DNA of 64,000 nucleotides from an uncultured Eudoraea sp. (GTDB lineage: Bacteria; Bacteroidota; Bacteroidia; Flavobacteriales; Flavobacteriaceae). Positions 9,190 to 18,855 of this stretch are shown here, piece after piece. The position numbers and the translations under genes were made by a program. Under the pieces are notes generated by a model. That model was not told where the DNA came from, did not search any database, and saw only the letters and a program-made list of their open reading frames with translations. The stretch covers positions 1 through 64,000 of the forward strand of contig NZ_CAMYKG010000025.1 in assembly GCF_947258925.1 (NCBI RefSeq). The letters are read 5' to 3'. The first letter of the stretch is position 1, and the number at the start of each line of letters is the position of its first letter.

Positions 9190-10323
9190 CTAATTTGACT
9201 TTTTAATAACGAAAAGACCAGAATTAATATCATTCACCAAAATCTTATCACTTTCAAAATAGGGATAGACACTCCATACACCTTCAAAAGCAGCCGTATT
9301 ATTTGAGGGGTAGGTATCAAAAAATCCCTGCTCAACAATAGATTGTCCTTCTATGCCTGAAATATCGAGTATTCTAACCCCCGCAGTATAATTTGCGAGA
9401 TAAAATTCATCCCCTTTCACATAACCATTGTGATCAATTGCCGCCGTCTCACCCAAATATGTGGTGTGTAAACTTGGATTGTCCAGGTCTGACAGGTCAA
9501 AGACCAATGTCCGTGAATTAAAACCTGAATTACCAATCTCATCCAATTCATCTCCTAAAAAAAAATAGCGTTGATCCTCAGAAAACCAACCCTGGTGGGT
9601 GTAGCCTATATTGCTATACTGAAAAGTACTGATCTGCTGAGGGGTATTTTTATCTGTAACATTTACTATGGCAACCTGATTTTCATTTGCCCCAATAAAA
9701 ATTTCCTGCCCCGTATAATCCGTGTCAGGACCATTATAGGTAACCACCTGTGCATCATGGGAGTAACCGCCGACGCCATAACCGCCTGCAGCGATTGGAT
9801 TTTGAGGGTCCTGGATATTTATAAAATGGGCTCCTCCGTTAAAAGTGCTGGTACCAACGGCATAAGCGTATCCGCTGGCTTCATTGATAACAATATTATG
9901 TGCATTCCCAAAACCAGTATAGCGGGTATCTGCCTCAAATGTTACAGGAGCATTCGCCACATTTCTCAAATTTGTTAAATCAAAAACCTGCATTCCGTGT
10001 CCCCCCGCCTCAGATACAATATAGGCATAGTCCTGATATACTTTTATATCCCTCCAGGTGCTGGATACAGTTGCCGTAGGTAATTTCCCAAGGTATACAA
10101 GATTTTCAGTATCGGTTATATCAACAAATGCAGTTCCATTAGGATATATTCCCGCCATCCCATTATTACATGGTAAAAAACCTGTTTGTGGATTCTCAAT
10201 AATATTACCAGGATTGTCATCATCCATCATCATTGAATCACCATCACCCAGAGGTGAATCATCGCTACTAGAGCAGCTAAATAAAAGGAAAAGGGAAAAA
10301 ATAATGGGGTAAGACTTGTTCAT
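9190..10323 (-). CDS. Choice-of-anchor B family lipoprotein with LVIVD repeats
   Basis: A 377-residue lipoprotein (LLFSC, Cys17) with an acidic Ser/Asp/Met-rich linker, then LVIVD-type repeats such as GTAFVDITDTENLVYLGKL, HGMQVFDLTNLRNVANAP and GVRILDISG. This is the layout of the choice-of-anchor B family (TIGR04312), secreted propeller proteins of unknown role in marine Bacteroidota. The gene begins 69 bases from the divergent thiL start and runs into the second propeller lipoprotein gene 6 bases later. Confidence 0.85.
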   Translation of the reverse strand: MNKSYPIIFSLFLLFSCSSSDDSPLGDGDSMMMDDDNPGNIIENPQTGFLPCNNGMAGIYPNGTAFVDITDTENLVYLGKLPTATVSSTWRDIKVYQDYAYIVSEAGGHGMQVFDLTNLRNVANAPVTFEADTRYTGFGNAHNIVINEASGYAYAVGTSTFNGGAHFINIQDPQNPIAAGGYGVGGYSHDAQVVTYNGPDTDYTGQEIFIGANENQVAIVNVTDKNTPQQISTFQYSNIGYTHQGWFSEDQRYFFLGDELDEIGNSGFNSRTLVFDLSDLDNPSLHTTYLGETAAIDHNGYVKGDEFYLANYTAGVRILDISGIEGQSIVEQGFFDTYPSNNTAAFEGVWSVYPYFESDKILVNDINSGLFVIKKSN

Positions 10324-10392
10324 GGGGCAAAATTAGAAATTCTTTTTCGCCATAAAGATAATATATTATTCCCATCCGCTTATTTTTGTACC

Positions 10393-11442
10393 ATGCTTGA
10401 AGATAAGAACCAGGAAAAAACCTCGCTAGAAAAATTGGGTGAATTTGGCTTAATTGATCATCTGACCCAGCACTTTAAAATACAACATAAATCCACAATC
10501 AAGGGTATTGGTGATGATGCCGCTGTACTGGACTTCAAAGATAAAAAGACCCTTGTCTCTACAGATTTGTTGATTGAGGGGATACATTTTGATCTTAGTT
10601 ATATGCCACTGAAACACCTGGGGTATAAAGCTGTAATGGTTAATTTATCTGATGTTTACGCCATGAATGCACGGGCCACTCAGATTACCGTCTCAGTGGC
10701 CGTCTCCAATCGCTTTCCTTTGGAGGCTTTGGAAGAATTCTATAGTGGTATTACCCTGGCCTGTGAACTATACAAAATAGATCTGGTTGGGGGAGACACC
10801 ACCTCCTCTACTACAGGAATGATCATAAGTATTACCGCCATAGGGGAAGCTGTGGAAGAAGACATTGTTTACCGGAGCGGGGCAAAACCCAATGACCTTT
10901 TAGTAGTCAGCGGAGATCTGGGAGCTGCATACATGGGGTTACAAGTTTTAAAACGCGAAAAGGAAGTGTTCAAAGTTAATCCAAATAATCAGCCGGATCT
11001 CTCGGCATACAGTTATATTATTGAACGCCAATTAAAACCTGAGGCCAGAAAAGATGTGGTTGAACTTTTAGGTAAACTGAATATTAAACCTACTTCCATG
11101 ATTGATATTAGTGATGGTCTTTCTTCTGAAATTCTTCATCTATGCAAACAGGGTGAAGTGGGTTGCAATCTCTTTGAAGATAAAATCCCATTAGATCCAA
11201 CAGTTATTTCGGCTTGTGAAGAGTTTAAACTAGATAGCACGCTTGTTGCACTAAGCGGTGGCGAAGATTATGAATTATTGTTTACTATTGATCAAAAAAA
11301 ATTCCCGGACTTAAAGGGCAATCCTAACTTTACTGTTGTGGGGCACATAACAGATAAGCACGAAGGCGCACACTTAATATCCAGGAATAATTCTAAAATT
11401 CCACTTACCGCTCAGGGCTGGAATTCATTTGCCAAAGCATAA
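10393..11442 (+). CDS. thiL: Thiamine-monophosphate kinase
   Basis: A 349-residue ThiL, which phosphorylates thiamine monophosphate to thiamine diphosphate with ATP, the last step of cofactor synthesis. The family signature KGIGDDAAVLD lies at residues 36-46, followed by STDLLIEGIHFDLSYMPLKHLGYKAV, the VGGDTTSS motif and ALSGGEDYELLFT near residue 290. A TATTTTTG box ends 4 bases before the ATG, which would give an almost leaderless message, but no -33 element is visible. The stop codon directly abuts the stop of the convergent next gene. Confidence 0.95.
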   Translation: MLEDKNQEKTSLEKLGEFGLIDHLTQHFKIQHKSTIKGIGDDAAVLDFKDKKTLVSTDLLIEGIHFDLSYMPLKHLGYKAVMVNLSDVYAMNARATQITVSVAVSNRFPLEALEEFYSGITLACELYKIDLVGGDTTSSTTGMIISITAIGEAVEEDIVYRSGAKPNDLLVVSGDLGAAYMGLQVLKREKEVFKVNPNNQPDLSAYSYIIERQLKPEARKDVVELLGKLNIKPTSMIDISDGLSSEILHLCKQGEVGCNLFEDKIPLDPTVISACEEFKLDSTLVALSGGEDYELLFTIDQKKFPDLKGNPNFTVVGHITDKHEGAHLISRNNSKIPLTAQGWNSFAKA

Positions 11443-11661
11443 TTAAGCTACCTGTTGGGTAGTCCTATGTCTTTTTTGGTATAAGTCTTCTAGGGTATCA
11501 TTGATCTCCTGAAGTTCAGGAGTTAATACGGAGAGATTTCCGCTTACATCTGTTGTGACTTCTTTGCCACAGTGAACACACTTGTATTCTTTTATATGCA
11601 AGGTTACTTTCTTGGATACGGAATAATGGTGGCCAAAAATATTACAAAATATTTTCTTCAT
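11443..11661 (-). CDS. Small zinc-ribbon-like protein
   Basis: A 72-residue protein with cysteines or histidines in the contexts FCNIFGHHYSVS and EYKCVHCGKEV, which together could form one zinc site (CxxC plus an upstream Cys/His set). The C-terminal third is a predicted helix, LQEINDTLEDLYQKRH. Similar short proteins occur in other flavobacteria but I know of no assigned function. Its stop codon abuts that of thiL, and its start faces brnQ across 262 bases. Confidence 0.7.
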   Translation of the reverse strand: MKKIFCNIFGHHYSVSKKVTLHIKEYKCVHCGKEVTTDVSGNLSVLTPELQEINDTLEDLYQKRHRTTQQVA

Positions 11662-11816
11662 ATTGTAGGTTTTAGGTCTGCATTGGTAGGGTTTGGGGAT
11701 CCTTAATATGCAATGATAAACTTTCAGTAAAAGTTAATGATACTATTTTATCAAATAACTTATTTTCAGAACGCTTCAAATGCTGGTTTTATTGAGTGAT
11801 CCCCATAAAAAATATT

Positions 11817-11849
11817 CTTTTTTCGATGAATGCCACTTTTTTCGATGAA
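11817..11849. repeat. Perfect 14-bp direct repeat, 19-bp period
   Basis: CTTTTTTCGATGAA occurs at 11817-11830 and again, identical, at 11836-11849. A shorter third copy, CTTTTTTCG, lies at 11889-11897 just before a TATCTTTC -7-like box and the brnQ start. The pair sits about 75-105 bases upstream of brnQ, the position of an activator site. No regulator can be named from this. Confidence 0.6.
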
Positions 11850-11923
11850 CAGGTCGGTTATGAGGTTGGGTTTTATTCCTGCTAAAGGCTTTTTTCGTTT
11901 ATCTTTCGCTTTTAAAAACTAGT

Positions 11924-13192
11924 ATGTTCAGAACAAAGGAAACGCTTGTAACAGCTTTTGCCCTCTTCTCTCTTTTTTTCGGTGCTGGAAATCTTATTCT
12001 ACCTCCGCAACTAGGATTTAAAAGCGGGGAATTGTGGTGGCTTGTTTCCCTTGGGTTTGCATTATCTGCTGTTCTAATTCCAATATTAGGTATACTTGGT
12101 CATGCCAAATTGCAGGGAACCATGTATGATTTTGCCTCAAAGATATCTCCTACCTTTAGCCTTGTATATTGCTTTACGATTTACGGTGTATCAATATCCT
12201 TGCCTTCACCAAGAACGGCTTCAGTCACCCACGAAATGGGTATTGCTCCTTTACTTCATAATTCCTCCTTAAGTACAAGTATTGTCTATTTTGTTTTGGT
12301 ATTCATTTTTGTTATGAATCGTTCTAAAATATTAGACATTATAGGGAAGTATTTAACCCCGGCTATCATACTAATTCTGTTATTGATATTGGGTATTACA
12401 CTATTTTCCTTTCCCCTGGAATTTGGAGCGAACACTTTTGAACATCCGGTTACCCGGGGAATATTAGAAGGTTATCAAACTTTTGATGCAATTGGTGCTA
12501 TTGTGGTGGGAGGAGTAATAATTACATCTATCAACCTCTTTGATAGTGAAGCTACTTATGAGAGTAAAAAAGTATTGATTACCAGGGCAGGATGGCTTGC
12601 CGGATTAGGTCTTATTATGATATATGCAGGGTTAATTTTTACAGGAGCAGTTATGCAAGAACAATTTGACCCGTCAATTTCACGCACTTCTCTTATCACA
12701 GGGATTAGTAAAATTACCCTGGGGTCTAACGCCAACATACTCCTTGGTGTATTAGTAAGCCTGGCTTGTTTTACCACGGCCGTAGGAATTGTAGCAGGCA
12801 CCGCAGATTTTGTTAAGTCGCGTCTGCCAAATTCAAATAAAGCCTATTTGATTACAGCACTGATCAGTAGTTTTATGGGGGTGCTAATGGGGCAATTTAA
12901 TGTAGATTATATAATTGCCATTGCATTGCCTGTACTTATGTTTATATATCCAATAACAATTGTTTTGATACTGCTCAATGTAGTTCCTCAAAAATATAGC
13001 TCCCCAAAGATCTTCAGAATTGTTGTGTTCACTACTTTCCTTTTTAGTATCCCTGATTTTTTAGGCAGTGTAGGATTGAGTAATCGTATAGAATCTATTA
13101 CTGAATATATTCCCCTGAGCAACTTAAGTATGGGGTGGGTATTACCTGCCCTGATCGTATTTATCGTTGCAAATTTTGAAAAAAATACTTAG
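11924..13192 (+). CDS. brnQ: Branched-chain amino acid transporter, BrnQ/LIVCS family
   Basis: A 422-residue integral membrane protein with about 12 hydrophobic segments. The N-terminal motif LFSLFFGAGNLILPPQLG (residues about 15-32) is diagnostic of the LIVCS family, sodium-coupled importers of leucine, isoleucine and valine. Further helices contain GAIVVGGVIITSINLF and TAVGIVAGTADFVKS. Length matches the family. A perfect direct repeat lies upstream and may take part in its control. It is monocistronic, with the convergent aminopeptidase gene starting 64 bases beyond its end. Confidence 0.92.
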   Translation: MFRTKETLVTAFALFSLFFGAGNLILPPQLGFKSGELWWLVSLGFALSAVLIPILGILGHAKLQGTMYDFASKISPTFSLVYCFTIYGVSISLPSPRTASVTHEMGIAPLLHNSSLSTSIVYFVLVFIFVMNRSKILDIIGKYLTPAIILILLLILGITLFSFPLEFGANTFEHPVTRGILEGYQTFDAIGAIVVGGVIITSINLFDSEATYESKKVLITRAGWLAGLGLIMIYAGLIFTGAVMQEQFDPSISRTSLITGISKITLGSNANILLGVLVSLACFTTAVGIVAGTADFVKSRLPNSNKAYLITALISSFMGVLMGQFNVDYIIAIALPVLMFIYPITIVLILLNVVPQKYSSPKIFRIVVFTTFLFSIPDFLGSVGLSNRIESITEYIPLSNLSMGWVLPALIVFIVANFEKNT

Positions 13193-13256
13193 ACGAAGAT
13201 GCCGGTAACCAAAACAGATGGTAGGCCCATTTATCAATTCCCAAGATGGTTTTACC

Positions 13257-14549
13257 TCAACTATTCATCAGGTCTTCTATCTCATCTATTTCAATTGGTA
13301 TATTCCTCATAAGGTTGAATGGAGCCCCTTTTTCCATTATAACTACATCATCTTCCAATCGAATTCCCATCTTCTCATCAGGAATATAAATCCCAGGTTC
13401 TACCGTAAAAACCATATTTGATTTCATGGGTGTTTTTAAGGCCCCATAGTCATGAGTATCCAATCCCATATGGTGACTGGTCCCGTGCATAAAGTATTTT
13501 TTATAGGCGGGCCAGTCTTTATTTTCTTTTTGAACGTCTTCTTTGTCAAGTAATCCCAAACCAAGTAGTTCAGATGTCATCAGCTTTCCAACTTCAACAT
13601 GATATTCTGCCCAATCCGTACCAGGCACCAGCATATTTGTAGCCTCATTCTTAACCCGAAGTACCGATTCATAAACCTGGCGTTGCCTTTTGGTAAATTT
13701 GCCATTTACCGGAATGGACCGGGTCATATCACTTGCATAATTTGCATATTCGGCACCTACATCCATCAGGATAAGATCTCCATCTTTGCATTGATTGTTA
13801 TTTTCAATATAATGCAGAACATTTGCATTATTGCCCGACGCTAAGATTGGTGTATATGCAAAGCCTTTAGAACGATTTCGAATAAATTCGTGTAGATATT
13901 CGGCTTCCAATTCATACTCCCAAACGCCGGGTTTTAAAAATTTCAATATACGACGGAATCCTTTTTCCGTGATATCACAGGCATGTTGAATAAGGGCAAT
14001 CTCTTCTTGTTCTTTTACTCCCCTGATTTGTTGCAAAATAGGATTGCTTTTAGCTACCTGATGTCCCGGAAAATCCCTTTTGCATTTCAAAATAAATCGG
14101 TCTTCCCTGGTTTGTGTTTCTACAGACTGTCTGTAATGCTCATTTGTATTAAAATATATGATCTCCGATTCCGTCATTAAACTAAAGAACACCTTGTCAA
14201 ATTCGGTTAGCCAATGCACGGTTTCTATGCCGGAAACGGCAGTTGCCTGTTCTTTATCTAACTTCGCTCCTTCCCAAATAGCTATGTGTTCGTTAGTCTC
14301 CCTTACAAATAAAATTTCCCTGTTTTTTTTATCAATGGCATCTGGGAAAAGTAAAAGAATAGATTCTTCCTGATCCACCCCACTGAGATATAAAATGTCC
14401 CTGTGCTGCTGAAAGGGCATCGTACTATCAGCACTTATCGGATATATGTCATTGGAATTAAAAATGGCAATACTCTTTGGTTTCATTTGAGCCGTGAATT
14501 TTGCCCTATTCTTTTTAAACAGCTCATTGTTTATTTGGTCATATTTCAT
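13257..14549 (-). CDS. pepP: Xaa-Pro aminopeptidase (M24, aminopeptidase P)
   Basis: A 430-residue M24B metallopeptidase that removes an N-terminal residue preceding proline. The two-metal site is complete: Asp in ILMDVGAEYANYASD and SDMTRS, His in HGTSHHMGLDTHD, and Glu in TVEPGIYIP and IRLEDDVV. The N-terminal creatinase-like domain covers about residues 5-150. I chose the ATG encoding MKYDQINNELF instead of the upstream Met, because families of this type begin there and the seven extra residues have no counterpart. No signal peptide, so cytosolic. Confidence 0.92.
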   Translation of the reverse strand: MKYDQINNELFKKNRAKFTAQMKPKSIAIFNSNDIYPISADSTMPFQQHRDILYLSGVDQEESILLLFPDAIDKKNREILFVRETNEHIAIWEGAKLDKEQATAVSGIETVHWLTEFDKVFFSLMTESEIIYFNTNEHYRQSVETQTREDRFILKCKRDFPGHQVAKSNPILQQIRGVKEQEEIALIQHACDITEKGFRRILKFLKPGVWEYELEAEYLHEFIRNRSKGFAYTPILASGNNANVLHYIENNNQCKDGDLILMDVGAEYANYASDMTRSIPVNGKFTKRQRQVYESVLRVKNEATNMLVPGTDWAEYHVEVGKLMTSELLGLGLLDKEDVQKENKDWPAYKKYFMHGTSHHMGLDTHDYGALKTPMKSNMVFTVEPGIYIPDEKMGIRLEDDVVIMEKGAPFNLMRNIPIEIDEIEDLMNS

Positions 14550-14676
14550 TTGACAAAGTAGTTTTCTCAAAAATAGTCATAAGGTTGTTCTCTGCAAAAA
14601 AGAAGAATACTTATAGAAGTAAACAAATATGGGATACAAGATTTTATATAGCCTGATAAGTTGAAAGCATTCTGAA

Positions 14677-14684
14677 TATCTTTG
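14677..14684 (+). promoter_or_regulatory. TAnnTTTG -7 box before the sortilin-like gene
   Basis: TATCTTTG matches the flavobacterial -7 consensus; no clear -33 TTG at the right distance. Transcription would begin near 14691, inside the longest open frame, which supports the downstream ATG at 14737 as the true start. Confidence 0.5.
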
Positions 14685-14736
14685 CATGCGCCGCAACAAA
14701 TGCATATTTTCACACACTAATTTTTATTCTGAATTC

Positions 14737-17586
14737 ATGAAATTACATCTGCTCATATTTGCTTTTATAACTCTTTTTATTGGCTCACTACAAACAGCAT
14801 CAGGTCAATCTATAAACATCCAGGAAGCTTTGACCCTCAAAAAGCAAATGGAAACGAATTCCCTGGTTAAAAATATTTCATTTACCTGTATTGGCCCGAC
14901 TATCATGAGCGGAAGAGTTGTAGATATTGATGTAAATCCTGATGATCCTACGGAATTTTATGTGGCCTATGCTTCGGGTGGTCTTTGGTATACTACCAAT
15001 AACGGTACTTCCTTTTCTCCTGTAATGGATAATTCGGACACACAAAATATTGGAGATATAGCAGTCCATTGGGGTTCCGGGACCATTTGGGTTGGAACCG
15101 GGGAGAATAATGCTTCACGATCTTCATATGCCGGGATTGGTCTTCTAAAATCTGATGATAAAGGTAAATCCTGGCAGACCAAAGGGCTTTTGGATTCGCA
15201 CCATATAGGCAGGATTGTAATAAATCCAAATAACCCCAACGAGTTGGTCGTGGGTGTAACAGGACATTTATATACTAATAATGAGGAACGCGGAATATAT
15301 AAAACTTCTGATGGGGGTGCTAGCTGGGAAAAGACCCTTTATATAAATGATGCGACCGGTATTATTGACGTAACTTTTGTGCCCGGTAATTTTAATATAA
15401 TGTATGCAGCGGCTTGGGAAAAAGATCGAAAAGCATGGAATTTTAAAGGAAATGGTGGTGGTTCCGGAATTTATAAGAGTATTGATGGGGGTAGTAGCTG
15501 GAGCAAGATAAGTGCCGAAAACAGTGGATTCCCCTCCGGAGAAAATGTGGGCCGTATTGGATTAGCTGTATATGATGAAAATACCATCTATGCAGTACTG
15601 GACAGTCAGTTTCGAAGAGCGAAGGAGGACGTTGATCCTGATGAAACAGACAGACTCACTAAAGATGATTTTAAATCCATGACTATTGACACCTTTCTAA
15701 AGCTGGATAATAAGGAGTTGGATAAGTACCTGAAAAGAAATGGATTTCAGGAAAAATACAAGGCTGAGAATGTTAAGCAGCTTATTAAGAGTGGCACTGC
15801 TAAACCTAAGGATCTTGCCAGCTATCTTGAAAATGCCAATTCCTTACTATTTGATACCCCGGTTGTAGGAGCCGAAGTATATAGAAGTGAAGATGGGGGA
15901 TTGACCTGGAATAAGAGAAATGAAAAATATATTGATGATCTTTTTTATAGCTATGGATATTATTTTGCACAGATAAGAGTAGATGCCTCAGATAAGAATA
16001 AAATTTATTTAGGTGGCGTACCCCTAATAAAGTCTGGCGATGGTGGTAAATCTTTTACTTCCATTAACGGGGATAATGTACATGCAGACCATCACGCACT
16101 CTGGATAAATCCGAAAAATCCGGGTCACCTGATTAATGGAAATGATGGCGGAGTAAATATCTCCTATGATAACGGAGCTAATTGGATTAAAAATAATACC
16201 CCTGCCGTAGGCCAGTTTTATGCCATTAATATTGACTATGAAAAACCCTACAATGTTTATGGGGGGCTCCAGGATAATGGTGTGTGGAAAGGCGCCCATG
16301 ATTCTGAAGAAAATAGTAAATGGCACCAGCAAGGACAATACCCCTGGAAAATGATTCTGGGAGGTGACGGAATGCAGGTCCAGATAGACAAAAGGAATTC
16401 AAATATTGTTTACACCGGATTTCAATTTGGCAACTATTATCGTTTGAATTTAAATGAAGACAAAACCACCGGCATACAACCCAAACATGAACTTGGTGAG
16501 CAACCTTACCGCTTTAATTGGCAAACACCCATATTGCTTTCTGAGCATAACCAGGATATTCTTTATCTGGGAAGCAATAAATTGCACCGCTCTCTTAATC
16601 AGGGTGATACATGGGAAGTAATTTCCGGCGATCTTACAGAGGGAGGTAAAAAAGGTAATGTCGCCTATGGCACTTTAACCACAATCAGTGAATCTCCATT
16701 AAAATTTGGGTTGATTTATACAGGCAGTGATGACGGTCTCGTTCATCTATCCAAAAATAATGGGGGTAGTTGGGATTTGATATCAGGTGGGCTTCCGAAA
16801 AATCTCTGGATAAGCAGGGTTGTAGCTTCAAAGCATAAAAAAGAAAGGATATATGTGAGCCTAAACGGCTACAGAAATGATGATTTTACGCCTTATGCTT
16901 ATATGAGTAATGACTATGGTAATTCCTGGAAAAATATTGCTGCTAATATTCCAGCGTCACCTGTGAATGTAATACTGGAAGATCCTGAAAATGAAAATCT
17001 CTTGTTTATAGGTACAGATAATGGGTTATACATGTCGATCGATCAGGGTATTTCCTGGGAATTATTTCAAAATGGAATTCCAAATGTAGCTATACACGAT
17101 TTGGTCATACAGTCAGAGGCTAAAGACCTGTTAGTGGGGACACATGGACGAAGTATATATCGGGCAAATATTTCATATTTACAGGAACTGAACAAAAAAA
17201 TACTGGAAAAGGAGTTGCATGTTTTTAAACCCGACAACTTAAAGCACTCTCAAAGATGGGGTAATCCTTACAGTTCCTGGTCAAAACCAAATACACCCGG
17301 ATTAGACGTTGTGTTTTATTCAAAAACAACAACGGATTTCTCGGCAAAGGTTTTTTCTTCTGATAAAACGGTTGTGAGCGAATCAATGCTGAAAGCAGAC
17401 CAAGGATTGAATATTATGTCCTATGATGTCGCTTTTTCTAAAAAAGGAAAACTGGATTATTTGAAAAAAAATAAAGTGAAGCTTAAAACGGCGAAAGATG
17501 GAAAAACCTATTTACCCATAGGTACTTATGAGGTAGAAATATCGTCAGGTAAAATAAGTCAAAGAATTAATTTTAAAATTGAATAA
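14737..17586 (+). CDS. Secreted sortilin/BNR-repeat propeller protein
   Basis: A 949-residue exported protein. A signal peptide (MKLHLLIFAFITLF, cleavage near ASGQ) is followed by many BNR/VPS10-type blades with S-x-DGG-x-SW motifs, for example KTSDGGASWEK, KSIDGGSSWSK, RSEDGGLTWNK and KSGDGGKSFTS. Such proteins resemble glycosidase or sortilin propellers, but no catalytic site is evident. A charged, probably helical stretch of roughly 90 residues (about 290-375) interrupts the propeller. The usual gliding/T9SS C-terminal sorting domain is not obvious. The longer start at 14686 is rejected because it lies on top of the -7 promoter box and delays the signal peptide. Confidence 0.85.
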   Translation: MKLHLLIFAFITLFIGSLQTASGQSINIQEALTLKKQMETNSLVKNISFTCIGPTIMSGRVVDIDVNPDDPTEFYVAYASGGLWYTTNNGTSFSPVMDNSDTQNIGDIAVHWGSGTIWVGTGENNASRSSYAGIGLLKSDDKGKSWQTKGLLDSHHIGRIVINPNNPNELVVGVTGHLYTNNEERGIYKTSDGGASWEKTLYINDATGIIDVTFVPGNFNIMYAAAWEKDRKAWNFKGNGGGSGIYKSIDGGSSWSKISAENSGFPSGENVGRIGLAVYDENTIYAVLDSQFRRAKEDVDPDETDRLTKDDFKSMTIDTFLKLDNKELDKYLKRNGFQEKYKAENVKQLIKSGTAKPKDLASYLENANSLLFDTPVVGAEVYRSEDGGLTWNKRNEKYIDDLFYSYGYYFAQIRVDASDKNKIYLGGVPLIKSGDGGKSFTSINGDNVHADHHALWINPKNPGHLINGNDGGVNISYDNGANWIKNNTPAVGQFYAINIDYEKPYNVYGGLQDNGVWKGAHDSEENSKWHQQGQYPWKMILGGDGMQVQIDKRNSNIVYTGFQFGNYYRLNLNEDKTTGIQPKHELGEQPYRFNWQTPILLSEHNQDILYLGSNKLHRSLNQGDTWEVISGDLTEGGKKGNVAYGTLTTISESPLKFGLIYTGSDDGLVHLSKNNGGSWDLISGGLPKNLWISRVVASKHKKERIYVSLNGYRNDDFTPYAYMSNDYGNSWKNIAANIPASPVNVILEDPENENLLFIGTDNGLYMSIDQGISWELFQNGIPNVAIHDLVIQSEAKDLLVGTHGRSIYRANISYLQELNKKILEKELHVFKPDNLKHSQRWGNPYSSWSKPNTPGLDVVFYSKTTTDFSAKVFSSDKTVVSESMLKADQGLNIMSYDVAFSKKGKLDYLKKNKVKLKTAKDGKTYLPIGTYEVEISSGKISQRINFKIE

Positions 17587-17597
17587 ACCTAAATTAT

Positions 17598-18002
17598 ATG
17601 CAGTTAACCCTAAGTATTCCCGCACTTTTATTTCCGGCCATTTCGTTGAGTATGTTGGCTTATAATGCCAGATATTTGGCGATTGCGGCACTGATAAGGC
17701 AATTGCATAAACAATATCAGGAAAAGGCGTCGCGTGGTTTGGGAATACAGGTCCGACAATTGGAAAGACGACTCATTATCATAAAGAACATGCAGGCAGT
17801 TGCCATTTTAAGTTTCCTCTTCAGTGCCATTACAATGTTTCTTATTTATATAGAACAAGATTTCTGGGCCAACCTCATCTTTGGTATTAGTCTGCTGGCA
17901 CTTATGATTTCTTTGGTTTTGTCTCTGGTTGAAGTACAACTCTCTACAAATGCACTTTCTATACAACTATCTGATATGGGAGATAATAAGGAGAAAGAAT
18001 AA
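17598..18002 (+). CDS. DUF2721 family membrane protein
   Basis: A 134-residue protein with three hydrophobic segments (about 3-27, 64-84, 90-112) and a positively charged loop between the first two (RQLHKQYQEKASRG...RQLERRL). This is the DUF2721 pattern, a widespread inner-membrane family with no assigned function. It follows the propeller gene by 11 bases and may be cotranscribed with it; the sdh promoter lies downstream. Confidence 0.85.
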   Translation: MQLTLSIPALLFPAISLSMLAYNARYLAIAALIRQLHKQYQEKASRGLGIQVRQLERRLIIIKNMQAVAILSFLFSAITMFLIYIEQDFWANLIFGISLLALMISLVLSLVEVQLSTNALSIQLSDMGDNKEKE

Positions 18003-18133
18003 TCATTCCCATATTTTAAAGATTTGTTTGAGCTAAAATTCTTCGCTTTACAAAACAGATTCTTTTTAAAGTGAGCCAATCCCTCTGTATTTTCTTAAAT
18101 TCAATCTAAATACCATGCTAAAAGGTCTGGAAA

Positions 18134-18165
18134 TTTGTTAATGATTTCCTCTTACCGTAAATTTG
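18134..18165 (+). promoter_or_regulatory. Succinate dehydrogenase operon promoter
   Basis: TTTG (18134-18137), 20 bases, then TAAATTTG (18158-18165): an excellent match to the flavobacterial consensus. Predicted start of transcription near 18172, giving a leader of about 13 bases before sdhC. Confidence 0.75.
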
Positions 18166-18184
18166 ACATCTTAAAATTTAGCTA

Positions 18185-18853
18185 ATGAGTTCACTGATTA
18201 AATCGTCCATAGCCCGAAAAATGGTAATGGCACTTTCGGGTCTTTTTTTGGTTTTGTTTTTGGCACTTCATGTAACCATTAATCTCACCTCAGTAATTTC
18301 TCCCGACACATTTAACCAATGGTCCCATTTTATGGGTTATAATGGGTTGGTGCAATACATAATGCAACCCCTGTTAATTATTGGAGTAATAGTGCATTTT
18401 GTAATGGGTATTGTTCTTGAGTACCAAAATACGCAGGCCAGGACCATAAAGTACACGAAATTTAAAGGAGCAGCCAATGCTTCATGGGTCTCACGGAATA
18501 TGATAATTACCGGCCTGGTTGTTCTTGCCTTTCTTGGTTTGCACTTCTACGACTTTTGGATCCATGAAATGACTTATAAATATATACAGGTTAACCCTGA
18601 AGATCCTACGCGATATTATGCGGAAACTGTTGAGAAATTTGCTCCTATGTGGCGCACGGTCCTTTATGTTGTTTCTTTTGGGTTGCTCAGCCTCCATTTG
18701 TGGCATGGCTTTGCTTCATCTTTCCAAAGTATGGGTTTAAATAATAAATATACCCCTTCTATCAAATCATTTACCAAGATCTATGCAGTTGTAATTCCTT
18801 TGGTATTTGTCTTTATTGCTATATATCATCATCTTAACCCTATAACGCATTAA
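18185..18853 (+). CDS. sdhC: Succinate dehydrogenase cytochrome b subunit
   Basis: A 222-residue, five-helix cytochrome b of the fused type (b558 family), the single membrane anchor of Bacteroidota complex II. Haem-ligand candidate histidines lie in [27 protein letters not shown] and [12 protein letters not shown], enough for two b haems. It anchors SdhAB to the inner membrane and passes electrons to menaquinone. sdhA starts 2 bases after its stop, so the operon is tightly coupled. Confidence 0.95.
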   Translation: MSSLIKSSIARKMVMALSGLFLVLFLALHVTINLTSVISPDTFNQWSHFMGYNGLVQYIMQPLLIIGVIVHFVMGIVLEYQNTQARTIKYTKFKGAANASWVSRNMIITGLVVLAFLGLHFYDFWIHEMTYKYIQVNPEDPTRYYAETVEKFAPMWRTVLYVVSFGLLSLHLWHGFASSFQSMGLNNKYTPSIKSFTKIYAVVIPLVFVFIAIYHHLNPITH

Positions 18854-18855
18854 TT

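Noticed and set aside
9571-9978. 135-residue frame antisense to the choice-of-anchor lipoprotein gene
   Set aside because: Antisense shadow; the minus-strand gene has a lipobox and LVIVD repeats.
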